A stretch of 33,273 nt of DNA from Bacteroidota bacterium (GTDB lineage Bacteria; Bacteroidota; Bacteroidia; Flavobacteriales_C; GCA-002722245): positions 1 to 33,273 of the forward strand of contig JAPLEZ010000112.1 in the NCBI GenBank assembly GCA_026390935.1, in the 5' to 3' direction. The translations under genes and the position numbers were made by a program. Each line of letters opens with the position of its first letter. The stretch's first letter is position 1. Shown here one piece after another: positions 7,508-17,412 of this stretch. The notes beneath the pieces are model-generated. The model did not search any database, was not told where the DNA came from, and saw only the letters and a program-made list of their open reading frames with translations.

Positions 7508-9292
7508 ATGTTCAGAGTTATAGTATTCATATTGTTTTGCAACGTGGCTTTTGCTCAAAAAAATGAAAGCAGAAATGCCTATTGGCCTATTGATGAATTG
7601 AAAGCAACATCCTACTCTTTTGCTGCAAATGGATTTCCAGTGGAAGAAACAAAAATTAGCGACTTTCTTTCTCATAACATCAATCACCTTCCTTCCTTAA
7701 AACTATTGTACACCAAGCAAAGTATGGGCGGCATGCATTATTGCTATCAGCAAAATATCAACGGAGTAAGTGTGTATCGCGCTCAGGTAAAAGTGAATGT
7801 TTTAAAAAACAAAAAGGCGGTGAACGTTTACGCGCTGACTTTCCCTTCGCAAGGACTTTCCGTCGACTTTCCCACAAGCAATTTAGCGCAGCAGTTTGTA
7901 CTCCAACAAAAGCATCTTTCAAAATACAAAATCGAAAAAACTTACTTCTTCCAGCACACAAAATTAATTCCGGCTTACCTCATCTACATTGAAAAAACTG
8001 GTGCTTTGAGCTATGAATATATTATGGATGAAAGCGGAGCAATTGTATACAGCAGCGACTTACTGAGCTATTCGGGAAAGAAAGACAGCACTGCTGTTTT
8101 CGCGGTTTTCAACCCCGATCCAATCACTTCGGCGCAAACGGTTTATGGAGCTCCTTATGCCGATGACAATGATTCCGACAATCCTTCTTTGAACAACGAA
8201 ATTCAGCACAAAACGCTCAGTGTGAAATTTGAAAACGATACATTCTTTTTGGAAAACGACTTCTATAAAATTGAGGACATTGATCAACCCAACAACACAC
8301 CAGCGATTTCCAAAAATGATTCTTTCGTTTTCAATCGATCGGAAATTGGTTTTGAAGAAGTCAATAGTTTTTATCACATCAACACTTTCCGCACTCATGT
8401 GAAATCACTTGGATTTAATGACATTGTAGATTTTCAATTATCTATTGATGCCCACGCACATTCTGGTGGCGACAATTCTTCTTTCAATGAATTCTCTACT
8501 CCTGTATCCTTACTTTTTGGCGATGGCGGCGTTGACGATGCTGAAGATGCTGATGTGGTGGTGCACGAATTCGGACACGCAATTTCTGCCGCAGCTGCCC
8601 ATTTCTCCAATAATGGTGGAGAAAGAAAAGCCATCGACGAAGGCTTTGGAGATTACTGCGCTGCCTCCTATTCCCGCTCCAATAGTAATTATCATTGGGA
8701 AGAAATTTTTAATTGGGATGGTCACAACGAATTTTGGGACGGGAGAACTGCTGTAACAAACAAACATTATCCCGAAGACTACAGCTCTACCAAATGGAAG
8801 GACGGTCAAATGTGGTCGGCAACATTAATGCAAATTCAAGACGATATAGGTGCGAACAGCACCGACAGCATTGTGCTGCAAGCTTTATACAGTCAGGCAC
8901 AAAACACTACCATGAGCGATGCCGCACGTTTATTGCTTGATGCCGACACTGCCTTGTTTAATGGGAAATACGCCACTGTTTTGTACCAACGACTTTCGGC
9001 GAGAGGTTTCTTAGGTGCTATTGACACCACTATTTATAAGCCGACAAAAGAAATTGAAATATTTATTCATCACGATTTATACAAAGACGGCGGACTCGCT
9101 AGCATCTATTTAAAAACGCCTGCTGATGCTACTATTGAGCTGTTTGATCTTTCGGGCCGACTGATAGACAAGACAACTTACAGTAATCTTTCTCAAACAG
9201 ATTATTTAGCCGCCAACATCAGCAGCGGCGCATATCTGTTGCGCGTTAGCACATCCCTAAAAACCCTTACAGTAAAGCTTGTAAGGTATTAG
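7508..9292 (+). CDS. Secreted thermolysin/fungalysin-like metalloprotease with T9SS sorting domain
   Basis: This 594-residue protein has a signal peptide (MFRVIVFILFCNVAFAQ) and an FTP-type propeptide region (about 70-170). It has a zinc protease core with H353-E-F-G-H357 and the downstream glutamate E378 in AIDEGFGDYCA, the HExxH plus glutamate ligand set of gluzincins. The C-terminal 80 residues resemble a type A T9SS sorting domain (ELFDLSGRLI, then SSGAYLLRV, ending KLVRY), so secretion by the type IX system is likely. It could be called M4 or M36; the HEFGH form and long propeptide do not settle this. It is followed by another predicted T9SS cargo gene. Confidence 0.87.
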   Translation: MFRVIVFILFCNVAFAQKNESRNAYWPIDELKATSYSFAANGFPVEETKISDFLSHNINHLPSLKLLYTKQSMGGMHYCYQQNINGVSVYRAQVKVNVLKNKKAVNVYALTFPSQGLSVDFPTSNLAQQFVLQQKHLSKYKIEKTYFFQHTKLIPAYLIYIEKTGALSYEYIMDESGAIVYSSDLLSYSGKKDSTAVFAVFNPDPITSAQTVYGAPYADDNDSDNPSLNNEIQHKTLSVKFENDTFFLENDFYKIEDIDQPNNTPAISKNDSFVFNRSEIGFEEVNSFYHINTFRTHVKSLGFNDIVDFQLSIDAHAHSGGDNSSFNEFSTPVSLLFGDGGVDDAEDADVVVHEFGHAISAAAAHFSNNGGERKAIDEGFGDYCAASYSRSNSNYHWEEIFNWDGHNEFWDGRTAVTNKHYPEDYSSTKWKDGQMWSATLMQIQDDIGANSTDSIVLQALYSQAQNTTMSDAARLLLDADTALFNGKYATVLYQRLSARGFLGAIDTTIYKPTKEIEIFIHHDLYKDGGLASIYLKTPADATIELFDLSGRLIDKTTYSNLSQTDYLAANISSGAYLLRVSTSLKTLTVKLVRY

Positions 9293-9307
9293 TAGCCTCA
9301 ATTCGGA

Positions 9308-9338
9308 TTTGCTTTTTTCTCATTTTTACCTATCTTGC
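9308..9338 (+). promoter_or_regulatory. TTTG-N19-TATCTTGC promoter before CHU_C-domain gene
   Basis: TTTG (9308-9311), a 19-base spacer and TATCTTGC (9331-9338) fit the Bacteroidota promoter layout TTTG-N19-TAnnTTTG closely (one mismatch in the -7 box). It lies inside the longest open frame's first codons, which supports the later ATG at 9374 as the true start. Confidence 0.6.
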
Positions 9339-9373
9339 GAACAACAAAGCACGGGGGTGCTGAAACTATTACT

Positions 9374-12178
9374 ATGAGAAAACTACTAACGGGCGTCATG
9401 CTATGCATGGCTGTTACCACGCAATTATTTGCGCAAGATGAAGTATGGTATTTTGGTGGCTACTGGACCAATCCTTCAACCTCTGCCGGAATTCAGTTCA
9501 ATGGCGGATCTCTAACCAGTAGAAACAACGAAGCAGCTTATTATTTTTACGAATCCAGTTCGGTTGTATCCGACGGAGCTGGCAATGTTTTGTTTTATAC
9601 CGATGGATTGAAAGTATGGGATAAAAACCATGCTGTGATGACCAATGGCAGCGGACTCATTGGCAGCAATGAACCAGGAAATTCTTCGGGCAGCGGTGTA
9701 CAGGGTGTGCTAAGTATCAACGATCCCGGAAATCCGCAACGCTATTATATTTTCACCGGTCCTTCTGTTGAGCAAACCAGCAACAACGTAGGGCTGCATT
9801 ACAATGTAGTTGATCTTTCGGTAGGCGCTGCAGGTAGCGTAATCACAAAAAACCAAACATTGCTTAACGGTAATACCACCAAAGTAGCCGAAGCAATGGC
9901 GGCTATTTCCAAGTCATGCGACACTACCTGGTTGGTGGTGCATGGCGTAAACAATTCTTTTTATGCTTTTGAAATTACCGCGGCGGGAGTGAACACTACA
10001 CCGGTGACTTCATCTGTAGGCCCCACCCTTTTGGGAACTCAGTTCGCACAAGGCTCAATGGATTTTTCTCCGCAAGGCGATCGCTTGGCGTACAGTTCAG
10101 GATATGGATTGTATCTTTTCGACTTCGATATTAAAACTGGAAAAATAAGTAATTCGCTTCCTGTTGCGTCCACCACCAGCTATTGGGGAACTGAGTTTTC
10201 TCCTGATGGAAGCAAATTATACTATTCTCAATATACGCTTGGTGAACTGCGTCAATACGATGTGTGCACCGGAACAATCACTTTGCTAGATGCATCAGTA
10301 AGCACTCTTGGCGAATTGACTACAGGGAAAGATGGAAAAATTTATGGTGTATACAACGGAAATAATGTGTTCTCGGGAAACACACTACTTTGCATAAATA
10401 ATCCAAACAACGCAGGCGCGGCTTGCAACGTGAATCTCAATGCATATAATACAGGAATGGGCCTCGGACCGGGATTACCTCAAATGTATTTTTCTCCGCA
10501 ATTTTTAAACGGCGGCCCGGTGCAGGTGAACATTACCCGAACCCTACCCGATACTGTTTGTGATAGTTTTATACCTACATGCGCTGGCTTATCTGTTGCC
10601 CCCGCCGTTTCTGGAGTTTGGAGATCAGTGCCATCGGGCTATGTAAATGCTCATGGTGTATTTGATCCTTCCATCAATACCAACGATACTACTGTAGTAA
10701 AAATATTTTTCGGAATGGAGCCTTGCGTTTTGGAAGATTCCACCACAATTGTTGTTATCAACTGTTGTAAGAAAATAAACACCAATGCTCCTGCAGGAGC
10801 GATTTGTCCGGGTGATTCACTTGACCTTAACGCATTAGTTACTGATGGTATTGGTAACTGGAGTATTTTTCAAAAACCAGTAGGATCAAAACCAGCCACT
10901 GTTGCTGCTCCGTGGTTTAAATCAAAATTAAAAACTGATCCTGGAACCTACCAAATCACCTTTAAATTAACTACGCCTGAGCCGGGCTGTAAAGACAGTA
11001 CCATTGAAAAAATAGTGATAAAAACGCCACCACCAGCTCCAGCCAGCTTAACAGCAAATTTCTGTGTGGGAGATTCGGTAAGCATTAGCGCAGGCGACTT
11101 ATCATACAACTATCTGTGGAATCCCGGAGGATCAAGCGCCAACACTTTAAAAGTAAAAAGCACTGGGAATTACATAGTCACTAAAACATCACCGCTAACA
11201 AGTTGCATTGCCATTGATACTATTGCTGTTTCTTCGCTGCCTCTTCCAAACGGAAGCATCGCCGACACTTCAGTTTGCGTGGGAGGCACCATAAACATCA
11301 ATGCCGGAAATTGGACCAACTATTTGTGGGACGACAATATTTCAAGTACTCAAACGCACTCTATTTCCAGTACCGGCAAACACTGGGTCATTGTGGGGAA
11401 TAGCTCGTGCAAAGACACCCTGTTTTTCAATGTAAATGCTGGCGACTCTCTGAAAGTAGCTTTAAACAATCCGGGGAAAATTTGTAGCGGCGCATCAGTG
11501 ACTTTGAATGCCGCGTTGAGCGGAGTATTTGCAAATCCATTAACGTACAGTTGGGACGGAATTGCCGGAACTTCTTCAAAAGTTTTCAATAGCGGTATCA
11601 GTCACAATGTGCTGGTAAGTGACGGTAGAAATTGCAAAGGAACAAAATCAGTATCCTTGATTTTTGCAGCAACGCCATTTGTTTCTTTGGGCATTGACAC
11701 CTCAAGATGTTTTAAAGAACACGAAAAATATACAGCTGCAATCACCGACACCTTTGCGAGCATTACGTGGATGGATGATAGCACTGAACCTACGCTTACC
11801 ATTTCGTCGGCAAAAATTGTTTCAGTTAAGGTTACCAATAGCGACGGTTGCTCCGATACTGATTCTATCTTGGTCAATAATTCCTGCAAACCAGCAGAGC
11901 CATGCTTTACCAATGTGGTTACGCCAAACAGCGACAGCTACAACGACAACTTTACAACTTGCGATAGTGTATCCATTGAAAAGTTTGAAGAAATATCAAT
12001 CATCATCTATGATCGCTGGGGAATTAAAATGTTTGAAAGCTCAGGAGTTATGCCAAAATGGGATTGCAAATTCAATGGAAATACTGTCGCTCCGGGTGTG
12101 TACTATTGGATTTCGAGATGGAAAAATACAGCAGAAATTGACGGTGAAAAAACCGGTTGGATGCAAGTGATGTATTAA
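9374..12178 (+). CDS. Large T9SS type B secreted protein with gliding-motility-associated C-terminal domain
   Basis: From the ATG at 9374 this is 934 residues with a signal peptide (RKLLTGVMLCMAVTTQLFAQ). The open frame extends 13 codons upstream, but those overlap a good promoter and give no signal peptide. Residues about 20-390 look like a beta-propeller (repeated FSPQGDRLAYSS and FSPDGSKLYYSQ segments). About 400-840 are Ig/PKD-like modules rich in C, D and T. The last 90 residues are the CHU_C (gliding motility-associated C-terminal) domain: NVVTPNSDSYNDNF, YDRWGIKMFES, WDCKFNGNTVAPGVYYW. That is the type B T9SS signal. The role is unknown; surface adhesin is a guess from architecture. 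Confidence 0.88.
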   Translation: MRKLLTGVMLCMAVTTQLFAQDEVWYFGGYWTNPSTSAGIQFNGGSLTSRNNEAAYYFYESSSVVSDGAGNVLFYTDGLKVWDKNHAVMTNGSGLIGSNEPGNSSGSGVQGVLSINDPGNPQRYYIFTGPSVEQTSNNVGLHYNVVDLSVGAAGSVITKNQTLLNGNTTKVAEAMAAISKSCDTTWLVVHGVNNSFYAFEITAAGVNTTPVTSSVGPTLLGTQFAQGSMDFSPQGDRLAYSSGYGLYLFDFDIKTGKISNSLPVASTTSYWGTEFSPDGSKLYYSQYTLGELRQYDVCTGTITLLDASVSTLGELTTGKDGKIYGVYNGNNVFSGNTLLCINNPNNAGAACNVNLNAYNTGMGLGPGLPQMYFSPQFLNGGPVQVNITRTLPDTVCDSFIPTCAGLSVAPAVSGVWRSVPSGYVNAHGVFDPSINTNDTTVVKIFFGMEPCVLEDSTTIVVINCCKKINTNAPAGAICPGDSLDLNALVTDGIGNWSIFQKPVGSKPATVAAPWFKSKLKTDPGTYQITFKLTTPEPGCKDSTIEKIVIKTPPPAPASLTANFCVGDSVSISAGDLSYNYLWNPGGSSANTLKVKSTGNYIVTKTSPLTSCIAIDTIAVSSLPLPNGSIADTSVCVGGTININAGNWTNYLWDDNISSTQTHSISSTGKHWVIVGNSSCKDTLFFNVNAGDSLKVALNNPGKICSGASVTLNAALSGVFANPLTYSWDGIAGTSSKVFNSGISHNVLVSDGRNCKGTKSVSLIFAATPFVSLGIDTSRCFKEHEKYTAAITDTFASITWMDDSTEPTLTISSAKIVSVKVTNSDGCSDTDSILVNNSCKPAEPCFTNVVTPNSDSYNDNFTTCDSVSIEKFEEISIIIYDRWGIKMFESSGVMPKWDCKFNGNTVAPGVYYWISRWKNTAEIDGEKTGWMQVMY

Positions 12179-12200
12179 GGGCTTATGCACTAAAAACAAA

Positions 12201-12230
12201 AAAAGTGCTCTGAAAATTCAGAGCACTTTT
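12201..12230. terminator. Bidirectional terminator between convergent genes
   Basis: This is a perfect 13-bp hairpin, AAAAGTGCTCTGA (12201-12213), loop AAAT, TCAGAGCACTTTT (12218-12230), with A-rich sequence on the left and TTTT on the right. It can therefore act as an intrinsic terminator on both strands. It lies between the plus-strand secreted protein (stop at 12178) and the minus-strand DUF4476 gene (stop at 12248). Confidence 0.9.
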
Positions 12231-12247
12231 CTTTATAGAAGTAAAAA

Positions 12248-12808
12248 TTATTTTTGTGTTTTGAGATAAGCAGTCAAATCATCAATACTCGCTTCAAAAG
12301 TGAAGGCATCATTGACTTTATAGTAATTCTTTTTATCGGTAGTTTTTGAATAACAATACTTAGCAATTTCCAGTTTTTGTTCTTCGTAAGTAAACAATCC
12401 CATGAGTTGCTTCACCTGATCAGCAGAGAAACAGTTGTTGTCGATAATTTGCTTTGCCACTGTCATTTTTGTATCGGCAAATGTTTTTGATTCTATTGAT
12501 CCCTTTGCCTCAGTAAAATCGGTAGAAGATATAGCTGTACAACCTGCATCTTCAACAGGCTGAGAAACTACTGTATTGGTTTTTGATCCAGCATTTCCAT
12601 TTCCTTCCATTTCAGAAGAAGAGGAGCTTGAAGTGGTAGTTGTTGTAGTGGTGGTTTGCTGGGTTTGCGTTCCAGTCATATTAACATTCATGTTCACGCC
12701 TCCGCCCATTCCATCGTTGACATTCATATTCACGTTAACATCATTCTGCGCATTCATAACTACCGAAGCCATCATCAATGCCGACAATAAAATAGTATTC
12801 CTCTTCAT
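12248..12808 (-). CDS. DUF4476 domain exported protein with low-complexity N-terminus
   Basis: The chosen ATG at 12808 gives 186 residues and a clean signal peptide (MKRNTILLSALMMASVVMNAQ). An upstream start at 12847 would add 13 residues before it. After the signal comes an Asn/Val/Met repeat (NVNMNVN type), then runs of threonine and serine (about residues 40-60). The C-terminal 90 residues match DUF4476: CTAISSTDF, FADTKMTVAKQIIDNNCFSADQVKQL, then YEEQKLEIAKYCY. Function of DUF4476 is not known. The gene runs into a bidirectional terminator. Confidence 0.85.
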   Translation of the reverse strand: MKRNTILLSALMMASVVMNAQNDVNVNMNVNDGMGGGVNMNVNMTGTQTQQTTTTTTTTSSSSSSEMEGNGNAGSKTNTVVSQPVEDAGCTAISSTDFTEAKGSIESKTFADTKMTVAKQIIDNNCFSADQVKQLMGLFTYEEQKLEIAKYCYSKTTDKKNYYKVNDAFTFEASIDDLTAYLKTQK

Positions 12809-13053
12809 AAGATTTATTTTTTTGGGTTGTGCAACTCCAAATTTCAATATCTATGCCACAAAAATTAACGTTTGTCGTTTCTCTTTTTTATGTAAAGAAA
12901 AGCAGGCTGAGTTTTTTTTCTGAAAGGCTTCAATATTAAACAAAGTAATAAGAAAGCAGAAGTGATAAATAGTATCATAAGCAGGATTTAAAGTTTATCT
13001 CACTTATCCGTCTACGGGCAATTCATTGAAATGGTTATACTATTGCTGATTTA
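12809..13053. other. Non-coding gap between two minus-strand genes
   Basis: This 245-base gap holds no convincing gene, tRNA or strong terminator. Near the DUF4476 start there is a short dyad around GTTG-TG-CAAC (12827-12836, extended imperfectly to 12821-12841), which could fold in its 5-prime leader. No clear TAnnTTTG promoter was found for the DUF4476 gene. Confidence 0.4.
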
Positions 13054-14625
13054 TTAATAATTCTTCGCGTTTTGAGCCACTACTCTTTTTAAAACTTTAG
13101 AGCGAATAATTTCCTGAACGGGCTTATGATAAATCTTAGATTCGAGCCAGGAAATAATATCAAAATACATGAATGCCCTTTTTTCATAAGGGTTTCCAGT
13201 GAGAGGTTCTAGCTGATCACGCAATTCTTTAAAGGCAGTGCGCAACTCTTTATCGGTGCGCACCATGTTGAGTTTTTTAAGAAAGCGGATGATTCTGGTT
13301 TGAAAAAGATGCAAATCTTCCTTCTTGCTCAGGAAGCGATAAGTGGATTTCACATAGTAATCTACCAGATCATTGTGCTTCAATTCGTAATGACAAATCA
13401 AATTTAAAATCCTTGCAAAACTTAAAATATCAGCGCGCAAATCAACATCCTTTGTATTGATGATTTCATTCAAAAAATGAACAGCTTCCTTGTACTGATC
13501 ATTTCCAAAATACATGCAAGCAAACTTATAGTAGAAAAGCAAAAGATCATATTGATTGAGCTTATCCTTGAATAAAACCAACTCTTCTGCAATTTTATCC
13601 ACTTCCAATGAGCCCTTATCAAATTCACCCAGCATGAAATAACATTCAATTTTATGCTTGGAAGAATATTTAAACAATTGAATGCTTACGTTATCAGGAA
13701 TATATATATCGGGAAGGGTTTTTACTTCTTCGAATTTGCGATTGGTATCCAAAAAATCATTGAACAAACTTAGTTTCGACTGCGACTTCAGTAAACTGTT
13801 CACTCCCTTGATATACATTTCCAATTTAGAAATTATCAAACTCGGATTTTCATCAAACAAAGCCACCCACTTTTTAGCATAGTCGTAGCCTCTATTGTAG
13901 TCTTGAGTAAAGAAATAATATCCTACCAAGGAATCAAACAAATGAATTTTTTCTTCAGTTGACAACATTGTCTCCTGAAAAACTGGTAAAGTGGAATACA
14001 AAAAACTGTTGGCCAATTCAAAGTCTTTGCTGTTACGTATAAATCCGATTTTAAGATAGAAAGCGTACAGCTTCATTGACAAATTGGAGAAAGTATTTAT
14101 GTTGTTCAACTGCGATTGCAAACGCTCTCCTTCCGGAATAAGCTCCTCTACCCTGCCCTGAATATTCCTTTTCACAAACTTAGTCACCAGCTTCTTCTCC
14201 ATCTCATGAATGTCCAGCATCAATACGGTTTTACCGTACTTTTTAGCCATCTCTTTGGCTTTTTCCAAAACCTTTGAGCTTTGCTGATAGAGGCATTTGT
14301 TGTACAAAATACTGGCATAATCTATTTGCTCCCTGATTTTTAAATCCAAATCATTTGATGCATGCAGCATTCGTAAACTTTGCATGATCTGTTTGTACAA
14401 GTGCTGCTTCAGATTGGGCAATTGAGAAGGACTTATGGCTTTTTCCTTTTCCAGAATTTTCTCTTCATTGTAATTCGACATGCTGTCAACCAAGTCGAAA
14501 AGCTTTAAAAACTTAGCGTTTTCGCCACCTTTGTGACGAGTAACCACCAATTTAAAATGCCTCTTTTCGCCCTTGCTTAAAGTTTTTATCAATTGGTAAA
14601 GCTGGTCGGAATTCTTAATAGACAT
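13054..14625 (-). CDS. Helical-repeat (TPR-like) protein of unknown function
   Basis: This 523-residue protein has no signal peptide or membrane segment and is almost entirely helical. Repeated helix pairs such as YNKCLYQQSSKVLEKAKEMAKKYG and YKFACMYFGNDQYKEAVHFLNEII resemble tetratricopeptide repeats, so a cytosolic scaffolding role is plausible. It begins MSIKNSDQLYQLIKTLSKGEKRHFKL, which I recall from conserved hypothetical proteins of Bacteroidota, but I cannot give a function. It is monocistronic, with a TATCTTTG element 65 bases upstream, and it diverges from leuA. Confidence 0.8.
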   Translation of the reverse strand: MSIKNSDQLYQLIKTLSKGEKRHFKLVVTRHKGGENAKFLKLFDLVDSMSNYNEEKILEKEKAISPSQLPNLKQHLYKQIMQSLRMLHASNDLDLKIREQIDYASILYNKCLYQQSSKVLEKAKEMAKKYGKTVLMLDIHEMEKKLVTKFVKRNIQGRVEELIPEGERLQSQLNNINTFSNLSMKLYAFYLKIGFIRNSKDFELANSFLYSTLPVFQETMLSTEEKIHLFDSLVGYYFFTQDYNRGYDYAKKWVALFDENPSLIISKLEMYIKGVNSLLKSQSKLSLFNDFLDTNRKFEEVKTLPDIYIPDNVSIQLFKYSSKHKIECYFMLGEFDKGSLEVDKIAEELVLFKDKLNQYDLLLFYYKFACMYFGNDQYKEAVHFLNEIINTKDVDLRADILSFARILNLICHYELKHNDLVDYYVKSTYRFLSKKEDLHLFQTRIIRFLKKLNMVRTDKELRTAFKELRDQLEPLTGNPYEKRAFMYFDIISWLESKIYHKPVQEIIRSKVLKRVVAQNAKNY

Positions 14626-14689
14626 AGTATAATAATTGAGTTTTCAATTTTACCAAACAACTGTTAATCAAATAATTATTTAATGTAAT

Positions 14690-14697
14690 CAAAGATA
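14690..14697 (-). promoter_or_regulatory. TAnnTTTG-type -7 element before the TPR-like gene
   Basis: On the minus strand this reads TATCTTTG, an exact consensus match, 64 bases upstream of the ATG at 14625. No clear -33 box was found at the usual spacing. Confidence 0.45.
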
Positions 14698-14809
14698 ACA
14701 AAAAGTTTGAACGTAATTAAATGAAAGAATATGAATCAGCAATTTTTTCAAAACAGAAAATCAATTGTATAGTTTTGAAATACGGGACAGCTTATAACCT
14801 AAAAATAAT

Positions 14810-15952
14810 ATGACTAATAAAGTAGATATTTTCGACACCACATTACGCGACGGAGAACAAGTGCCGGGCTGCAAATTAAACACAGAGGAGAAAATCATTA
14901 TTGCCAAACAACTGGAGGAATTAGGAGTTGACATTATTGAAGCAGGATTTCCTGTATCGAGTCCGGGTGACTTTCGTTCGGTAGTTGAAATTTCCAAAGC
15001 AATTAAAAACCCTATCGTTTGCGCATTGTCAAGAGCCGTTGAACAAGACATTAAAGTTGCAGGCGAATCTTTGGCTTGGGCAAAAAGAGGAAGAATACAT
15101 ACAGGTATCGCCACTTCTGAAATGCACAGGGTGCATAAATTAAGATTGACTGAAGAACAGTTGATGGAAAAAGCGGTTTACTGCGTAAAGTACGCAAAAA
15201 CCTTTGTGGAAGATGTTGAGTTTTACGCAGAAGACGCCGGAAGAACCGACAATGTTTTTTTAGCTAAAGTCATTCAGGCCGTCGTCAACGCAGGAGCAAC
15301 TGTATTAAACATCCCCGACACCACAGGATATTGCCTTCCTCAACAATACGGAGAGAAAATAAAATTCTTGAAAGAAAACGTAAAAGGCATTGATAAATGC
15401 ACTCTTTCCACCCACTGCCACGACGACTTAGGATTATCTACAGCAAATTCTGTTAGCGGAGTTTTCAATGGCGCACGCCAAGTGGAATGTACCATCAACG
15501 GTATTGGAGAACGAGCTGGAAATACTTCTTTAGAAGAAGTAGTAATGATTTTAAAACAACACAGTTACTTAGGATACGACACCAATATCAACACTAAATT
15601 GCTTTCTAAAACAAGTAAAATGGTGGCTGATATTATGAAAATGCCTGTTCAGGCAAATAAAGCAATCATTGGCGACAATGCATTCGCTCACTCTTCTGGC
15701 ATCCATCAGGACGGCGTGATCAAACACCGCGAGAACTATGAGATCATGAATCCATTAGACGTAGGTGTTGACCAAAGCACCATCACTCTAACCGCTCGTA
15801 GCGGAAGAGCTGCTGTTGCCTACAAAGCAAAATTGCTTGGCTACAACGTTACTAAAGATGAACTCAACGTGATTTACGCGAACTTCATCAAAGTAGCCGA
15901 CAAGCAAAAAACGGTTAGCGACGAAGATCTTTTAGCGATCTTAAAAGGCTAA
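14810..15952 (+). CDS. leuA: 2-isopropylmalate synthase, short form without regulatory domain
   Basis: This 380-residue enzyme condenses acetyl-CoA with 2-oxoisovalerate, the first committed step to leucine. The DRE-TIM core is intact: [13 protein letters not shown] (residues 8-20), [10 protein letters not shown] with metal ligands H202 and H204, and [15 protein letters not shown]. It ends shortly after the core ([17 protein letters not shown]), so the roughly 130-residue C-terminal leucine-binding domain of long LeuA proteins is absent and direct leucine feedback is not expected. Homocitrate or citramalate synthase are related alternatives, but the leuCDB genes downstream favour leuA. No T-box, leader peptide or clear promoter was seen in the 184-base upstream gap. 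Confidence 0.92.
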   Translation: MTNKVDIFDTTLRDGEQVPGCKLNTEEKIIIAKQLEELGVDIIEAGFPVSSPGDFRSVVEISKAIKNPIVCALSRAVEQDIKVAGESLAWAKRGRIHTGIATSEMHRVHKLRLTEEQLMEKAVYCVKYAKTFVEDVEFYAEDAGRTDNVFLAKVIQAVVNAGATVLNIPDTTGYCLPQQYGEKIKFLKENVKGIDKCTLSTHCHDDLGLSTANSVSGVFNGARQVECTINGIGERAGNTSLEEVVMILKQHSYLGYDTNINTKLLSKTSKMVADIMKMPVQANKAIIGDNAFAHSSGIHQDGVIKHRENYEIMNPLDVGVDQSTITLTARSGRAAVAYKAKLLGYNVTKDELNVIYANFIKVADKQKTVSDEDLLAILKG

Positions 15953-15997
15953 TACACTTTCAACATTCAACTTTGAACCTTAAACCAAGAACTTAAT

Positions 15998-17401
15998 ATG
16001 GCTGGAAAAACTTTATTCGATAAAATCTGGGAAAAGCATGTCGTTACAACGATTCCCGACGGACCAGATGTTTTTTATATCGACGTTCAATACATTCACG
16101 AAGTAACCTCTCCACAGGCTTTTGACGGCCTTAGAAAAAGAGGAATTCCTGTATTCAACACAAAACAAATTGTTGCTACACCCGATCACAACGTACCTAC
16201 TCTGGAGCAGCATTTACCAATCAAAAATGATTTGTCGAGAAAACAAGTTGATCAATTGATAAAAAACTGTGCTGATTTTGGCATTGAATTGTATGGATTG
16301 AATCATCCTTTCCAAGGAATTGTGCACGTTGTTGGACCTGAATTAGGCATCACCAAACCAGGGATGACTATGGTGTGCGGCGACAGTCACACTTCAACCC
16401 ACGGTGCATTTGGTTGCATTGCCTTTGGTATTGGAACCAGCGAAGTAGAGCAAGTTTTGGCAACACAATGTTTGTTGCAAAACAAACCTAAAAGAATGCG
16501 CATCAACATCGACGGCGCTTTGCACAAAGGTGTTTATTCTAAAGACATCATCTTATATCTTATCGCTAAATTAACTGCTGGCGGTGGAACGGGTTATTTC
16601 ATTGAATTTGCTGGATCAGCGATTCGCTCATTGTCGATGGAAGCAAGAATGACCATCTGCAACATGAGTATTGAAATGGGAGCGCGTGGCGGTTTGATCG
16701 CTCCGGATGACATCACTTTCAACTATGTAAAAGGTAGAGAATTTGCGCCAAAAGGAGATGATTTTGATGCGGCTGTAGCCGAGTGGAAAAAATTATTCAG
16801 TGATGCCGACGCCGAATTTGATGCAGAATTCTCTTATGATGCAGCAGACATCACCCCTATGATTACCTATGGAACCAATCCGGGAATGGGCATTAAAATT
16901 TCAGAAAATGTACCGAACTCCAAAGACATTAGCGATGTGAAAGAACGAGAGTCTTTCGACAAATCTTTGGAATATATGGGCTTCCATTCAGGCGACAAAT
17001 TGATTGGCAAACCAGTAAACTATGTGTTTGTAGGAAGCTGCACCAATGCGCGAATTGAAGATTTCAGAATTGTAGCGGAAGTAGTGAAAGGTCGACAAAA
17101 AGCTGCAAATGTTAAGGCTTATATCGTCCCGGGATCGAAACAAGTTGAAAAACAAATTTATGCAGAAGGCATCGACAAAGTTTTGGAAGCTGCGGGTTTC
17201 CAAATTCGTCAGCCAGGATGTTCAGCATGTTTGGCGATGAACGACGATAAAGTTCCAGCCGGAGAATATTGCGTATCCACTTCCAACAGAAATTTTGAAG
17301 GCCGACAAGGTCCGGGTGCAAGAACATTACTAGCCAGTCCGGCAACAGCAGCTGCCACAGCCATCAATGGCTATATCACCGATGTTAGAGAATTAATTTA
17401 G
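15998..17401 (+). CDS. leuC: 3-isopropylmalate dehydratase large subunit
   Basis: This 467-residue aconitase-family protein isomerises 2- to 3-isopropylmalate together with LeuD. The three 4Fe-4S cysteines are in place: C348 ([11 protein letters not shown]), C408 and C411 (GCSACLAMN). [12 protein letters not shown] and the N-terminal [11 protein letters not shown] are also typical, and the length matches the family. It lies 45 bases after leuA and 11 bases before leuD in one operon. Confidence 0.97.
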   Translation: MAGKTLFDKIWEKHVVTTIPDGPDVFYIDVQYIHEVTSPQAFDGLRKRGIPVFNTKQIVATPDHNVPTLEQHLPIKNDLSRKQVDQLIKNCADFGIELYGLNHPFQGIVHVVGPELGITKPGMTMVCGDSHTSTHGAFGCIAFGIGTSEVEQVLATQCLLQNKPKRMRINIDGALHKGVYSKDIILYLIAKLTAGGGTGYFIEFAGSAIRSLSMEARMTICNMSIEMGARGGLIAPDDITFNYVKGREFAPKGDDFDAAVAEWKKLFSDADAEFDAEFSYDAADITPMITYGTNPGMGIKISENVPNSKDISDVKERESFDKSLEYMGFHSGDKLIGKPVNYVFVGSCTNARIEDFRIVAEVVKGRQKAANVKAYIVPGSKQVEKQIYAEGIDKVLEAAGFQIRQPGCSACLAMNDDKVPAGEYCVSTSNRNFEGRQGPGARTLLASPATAAATAINGYITDVRELI

Positions 17402-17412
17402 TTAAAAAATTT

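Noticed and set aside
9335-9373. Upstream extension of the CHU_C-domain protein to an ATG-like start at 9335
   Set aside because: It overlaps the -7 box of a good promoter and puts 13 polar residues before a clean signal peptide.
14626-14809. T-box or leucine leader peptide before leuA
   Set aside because: No run of leucine codons, no T-box sequence and no terminator hairpin could be found in the gap.
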